The position numbers and the translations under genes were made by a program. A stretch of 7,990 bases of DNA from NCBI GenBank assembly GCA_025458415.1, contig JALOSN010000064.1:1-7990 (forward strand), written 5' to 3'. This stretch comes from Hydrogenophaga sp. GTDB taxonomy: Bacteria > Pseudomonadota > Gammaproteobacteria > Burkholderiales > Burkholderiaceae_C. Shown in pieces: positions 6,006 through 7,990 of this stretch. The notes below the pieces were generated by a model, which searched no databases, was not told where the DNA came from, and saw nothing but the letters and a program-made list of their open reading frames with translations. Each line of letters starts with the position of its first letter. Positions within the stretch are counted from its first letter, which is position 1.

Positions 6006-7097
6006 TCAGCGTGTGGCGCGGGCCGAGATCGCCAGTCCGAACAGCAGGGCCATCCACGGCCAGAGCCACCCCAGCCACTGCGACAGGCCATGGAAGCGGA
6101 TGAAACGCCCTTGCTCCCATATCTCGATGGATTGCGCGAAGTAAGGTGTCTCGGGCACGCGGTTGAGCAGGGTCAGCGAGACCGCCAGGCACAGCAGCAT
6201 GAGGACCACGCAGAGCCGACGGGGCAAGGCCGCCAGCCCCAGAGACGCCAGCACGGCCAGACCGCAGCCCAGCAGCACCTGCGGATTGACCCAGGACCAG
6301 GCCAGCTGGGGTCCGTAGGTCAGGGCGTAGGAAGTTCCCTCCACGGCGGCCGCCATGCCCATCAGCACCGGAACCAGCAGCAGCCGGCGCGTCATGGAGC
6401 GCAATTGCGAGAAGCCCAGCAGCAAGGGAGCGAGCAGGCACAGGGCCACACACAACGTCTCGGCCAGCGGACTCAGGGGCTGGACCAGTCCGGAGGTGAC
6501 GGGCAGCCAGGCCTCGAACGGCGTGCCGGACATCCACGCCCGCAGGGCCGACTCCAGCCGCTCCCACACCTGCCCGAGTCCGAACGGGATGGGCGCCGGG
6601 TACAGCAGCGCGGGAAACCACAAACCCAGCAGCACGAGGCCACCGTGCGCGTCATCTTCGAACCAGTCGGCGCGCCACTGGCTCCAGCGCAGCATCAGGC
6701 CCCACCGGTTCAGCACCCAGGCCAGACTGGCGCCGCACACGCCGCCGGCACCGTTGAGGGCCAGGTCCAGGTTGGACGGCACACGCACGGGCAGCAGGGT
6801 CTGGGCGATCTCGATGCCCAGCGAAAGAAGCAGCGGCAACACCGATGCCAGTGGCCACGACCAACGGCCCCAGCCGGTGCGCAGCATGGCGGTGGCCAGC
6901 AGGAAACCCAGGGGCACATAGCCCAGCAGATTGGCCCACACGTCGAAGGCGGTCCAGTAGCGGGGCATGGGTGCCAGCAACCAGTCCCAGGTCAGCCCGC
7001 CCTGGGACCGCCAGCCCGAGAAGGGATAGAGGCTGGCATACAGCACCAGCACCGCGAAGAGCAGAGCCAGGGTCCACGCCGAGGAACGGGTATTCAT
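6006..7097 (-). CDS. VanZ-family integral membrane protein
   Basis: The 363-residue protein is strongly hydrophobic, with roughly nine or ten likely membrane segments. Residues 52-128 hold the VanZ-like pattern: DVWANLLGYVPLGF, then an E-x2-Q pair (Glu96, Gln99), LPVRVPSNLDLALNGAGG. VanZ itself gives low-level teicoplanin resistance in enterococci by an unsettled mechanism; chromosomal relatives such as this one have no assigned function and should not be read as resistance genes. At 363 residues it is about twice the length of classical VanZ; the second half, after a soluble stretch near residues 138-150, adds more membrane segments and ends with Trp-rich helices. The ATG at 7095-7097 has a weak AGGA sequence upstream. 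It lies between the hemJ-like gene and the ferredoxin gene, with gaps of about 40 bases. Confidence 0.87.
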   Translation of the reverse strand: MNTRSSAWTLALLFAVLVLYASLYPFSGWRSQGGLTWDWLLAPMPRYWTAFDVWANLLGYVPLGFLLATAMLRTGWGRWSWPLASVLPLLLSLGIEIAQTLLPVRVPSNLDLALNGAGGVCGASLAWVLNRWGLMLRWSQWRADWFEDDAHGGLVLLGLWFPALLYPAPIPFGLGQVWERLESALRAWMSGTPFEAWLPVTSGLVQPLSPLAETLCVALCLLAPLLLGFSQLRSMTRRLLLVPVLMGMAAAVEGTSYALTYGPQLAWSWVNPQVLLGCGLAVLASLGLAALPRRLCVVLMLLCLAVSLTLLNRVPETPYFAQSIEIWEQGRFIRFHGLSQWLGWLWPWMALLFGLAISARATR

Positions 7098-7137
7098 GGC
7101 CGGCAGATCCTGGGAGCGCAGAGAGGCGCCCGGGCCA

Positions 7138-7566
7138 TCAGAAAGGCTTGAGCACCACCAGCAGCACGGCGGCCACCATCATCAGCACCGGCGCTTCGTT
7201 GAACCACCGATACCAGACATGGTTGCGCCGGTTCTCGCCGCGCTCGAAACGCACCAGCATGCGGGCGCAGGCGTGGTGGTATCCGAGGATGAGCAGCACG
7301 ATCAGCAGCTTGGCGTGCATCCAGCCATTGCCGCTGCCCAGGCCGATGCCGTAGCCCAGCCAGAGCCACAACCCGAGCACCAGGGCCGGCACGGCCAGCA
7401 GGTGGGTGAATCGCATCAGCTTGCGCGCCATGAGCAGCAGTCGCTGGCGCTCAGCCACGCTTTCAGGAGGCACCATCGCCAGGTTGACGAAGATCCGCGG
7501 CAGATAGAACAGGCCCGCGAACCAGCTGGCAATGAAAACGATGTGGAAGGCTTTGACCCAGAGCAT
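7138..7566 (-). CDS. hemJ: HemJ-type protoporphyrinogen IX oxidase (CopD family membrane protein)
   Basis: HemJ oxidises protoporphyrinogen IX to protoporphyrin IX, the penultimate step of heme synthesis, in the inner membrane, and replaces HemG or HemY in many proteobacteria and cyanobacteria. The 142-residue product has the standard length and about four membrane segments. It carries the conserved start LWVKAFHIVFIASWFAGLFYLPR (family histidine His8, with Arg24), the GWMHAKLLIVLLILGYHH segment (His84, Lys86) and the end FNEAPVLMMVAAVLLVVLKPF. Automated pipelines often name it only CopD family protein. The ATG at 7564-7566 has a poorly placed AGGG upstream. It is the first gene after a strong terminator and has no clear promoter of its own, apart from a weak TAAACT about 6 bases before the ATG. 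Confidence 0.9.
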   Translation of the reverse strand: MLWVKAFHIVFIASWFAGLFYLPRIFVNLAMVPPESVAERQRLLLMARKLMRFTHLLAVPALVLGLWLWLGYGIGLGSGNGWMHAKLLIVLLILGYHHACARMLVRFERGENRRNHVWYRWFNEAPVLMMVAAVLLVVLKPF

Positions 7567-7613
7567 GGCCGCAGTTTAGCCCTGTGGCCCCGATGGACTG
7601 AAACCGGATGGGC

Positions 7614-7641
7614 AAAAAAAGCCCGACCACCAGGGTCGGGC
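7614..7641 (-). terminator. Strong intrinsic terminator
   Basis: Bases 7621-7628 and 7634-7641 form a perfect 8-pair GC-rich stem (GCCCGACC with GGTCGGGC) with a 5-base loop. On the minus strand it is followed immediately by seven T residues (7620-7614). It would end the candidate small RNA and any read-through from the gene at 7765-7990, 48 bases before the hemJ start. On the plus strand a T5 tract lies about eight bases beyond the stem, so weak activity in that direction is possible. Confidence 0.88.
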
Positions 7642-7719
7642 AGGAAGCCTTTTTGCTGTCACACACTAAGGCACCCGCTCAGGGAGGAAAAGCGGGGGAC
7701 TCGCCTTTCGGCTCGTCCA
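7614..7719 (-). ncRNA. Candidate small RNA of about 105 nt with its own promoter and terminator
   Basis: Reading the minus strand from the predicted start at about 7719, the RNA would begin with the hairpin 7718-7697: GGAC, GA, GCC, a GAAA tetraloop, GGC, GA, GUCC, that is 4 plus 3 perfect pairs around tandem G-A mismatches. It abuts a second perfect 6-pair hairpin (7696-7691 with 7679-7674), whose 11-base loop contains UUUCCUCCC, complementary to Shine-Dalgarno sequences. A linker with a possible weak 5-pair stem (7672-7668 with 7651-7647) follows, then the intrinsic terminator 7641-7621. A promoter-like pair ends at the right distance upstream. Anti-Shine-Dalgarno loops are a known feature of several proteobacterial regulatory RNAs. 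I do not recognise the family. Alternatives are a 3'-UTR-derived RNA of the upstream gene or a leader attenuator of hemJ. Confidence 0.55.
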
Positions 7720-7725
7720 AGCGAA

Positions 7726-7753
7726 ATGTTACACGAAATTTACGTATTGCCTA
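7726..7753 (-). promoter_or_regulatory. Candidate promoter of the small RNA
   Basis: On the minus strand TAGGCA (7753-7748, four of six matches to -35) precedes TAACAT (7731-7726, four of six matches to -10) with a 16-base spacer. The predicted start is at 7718-7719, which is the first base of the first hairpin. Each box is weak alone; the exact fit with the RNA structure is the main support. An imperfect direct repeat, CGAAAT at 7723-7728 and 7734-7739, overlaps the region and may be an operator or chance. Confidence 0.4.
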
Positions 7754-7764
7754 GCACCCGGCGA

Positions 7765-7990
7765 TCACATCATCTTGGCCAGCTCGAACATGACCGCCGT
7801 GCCCAGCGCCTCGCGGATGTTGCCGCGCCCGACCTTGGCCATGGAGAACTCGCCGAAGCCCGACATGTCGAAGGAACTGTCATCGGGCGAAATCTCGACA
7901 AAGGGGAAGTCGAACACCTCGCGCAGCAGGTCGCGCCGGAACAACTCGAAGGCTTCGTCCTTGATCTCCGAGTCAACCACGATGAGGTTG
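7765..7990 (-). CDS. Unrecognised protein, C-terminal 74 residues (runs off the window)
   Basis: The frame is open from the window edge to the TGA at 7765-7767, so the start lies outside; a GTG at 7978-7980 is in frame but nothing marks it as a true start. The visible part reads NLIVVDSEIKDEAFELFRRD, then a segment with REVFDFPFVEISPDDSSFDM, and ends GTAVMFELAKMM. It is rich in acidic and aromatic residues, has no membrane segment and no motif I can assign. G/C preference at third codon positions is like that of the neighbours, supporting a real gene. Its stop is followed by the candidate small RNA and terminator. I cannot assign a family. Confidence 0.7.
   Translation of the reverse strand, partial: NLIVVDSEIKDEAFELFRRDLLREVFDFPFVEISPDDSSFDMSGFGEFSMAKVGRGNIREALGTAVMFELAKMM

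Noticed and set aside
6006..7097. Glycopeptide resistance gene
   Set aside because: Only the VanZ-like domain is present, without vanH/A/X partners; chromosomal VanZ relatives are common and not evidence of resistance.
6090..7151. Plus-strand open frame opposite the VanZ-family gene
   Set aside because: Gln/Gly/Arg-rich translation typical of an antisense frame over a hydrophobic membrane protein gene.
7614..7719. Riboswitch controlling hemJ
   Set aside because: The fold matches no riboswitch class I know and no alternative anti-terminator pairing with the 8-pair stem is evident; kept only as an alternative within the small RNA entry.

Overview
The window is GC-rich and every gene I can support lies on the minus strand. 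Its protein sequences, the str-operon order rpsL-rpsG-fusA-tuf, an HemJ-type CopD protein and a dense intergenic repeat with GCCCCCCTGGGGGGC palindromes suggest a betaproteobacterium of the order Burkholderiales, most likely Comamonadaceae. The taxonomic call is an inference from familiarity with these families, not from a search.

Reading in the direction of transcription (high to low coordinates), the window starts with the 3' end of an unrecognised acidic protein (7765-7990). It is followed by a gene-free stretch (7567-7764) that looks like an unannotated small RNA gene: a possible promoter, two abutting perfect hairpins, one with a CU-rich loop resembling an anti-Shine-Dalgarno sequence, and a strong intrinsic terminator with a T7 tract. 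Next comes a tightly spaced set of five genes: hemJ-like (protoporphyrinogen IX oxidase), a VanZ-family membrane protein, a thioredoxin-like [2Fe-2S] ferredoxin, a small alpha/beta hydrolase, and a D-alanyl-D-alanine carboxypeptidase (dacA, PBP5/6 type). Gaps are about 35-45 bases, so co-transcription is plausible, but no common pathway is evident apart from two or three envelope/membrane roles.

Between dacA and rpsL lie 392 bases without a gene (3350-3741). The dacA-proximal three quarters is a tandem array of four copies of a GC-rich element with a period of 85-86 bases. The rpsL-proximal part holds a credible sigma70-type promoter and a stem-loop that would form the very 5' end of the str-operon mRNA.

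The str operon then encodes ribosomal proteins S12 (rpsL) and S7 (rpsG), elongation factor G (fusA) and the first 32 codons of EF-Tu (tuf), which runs off the window. All three spacers inside the operon contain base-paired RNA elements. The main anomaly is fusA: the reading frame is broken at base 1653, with about 22 residues of the G domain missing compared with the E. coli protein as I remember it, equal to a net loss of about 65 bases. Because EF-G is essential, this is either an assembly or sequencing error, or a real lesion that requires another fusA copy elsewhere. No mobile element, tRNA, rRNA or CRISPR array is visible, and I found no evidence of a novel multi-gene system; the candidate small RNA and the fusA lesion are the two points most worth checking.
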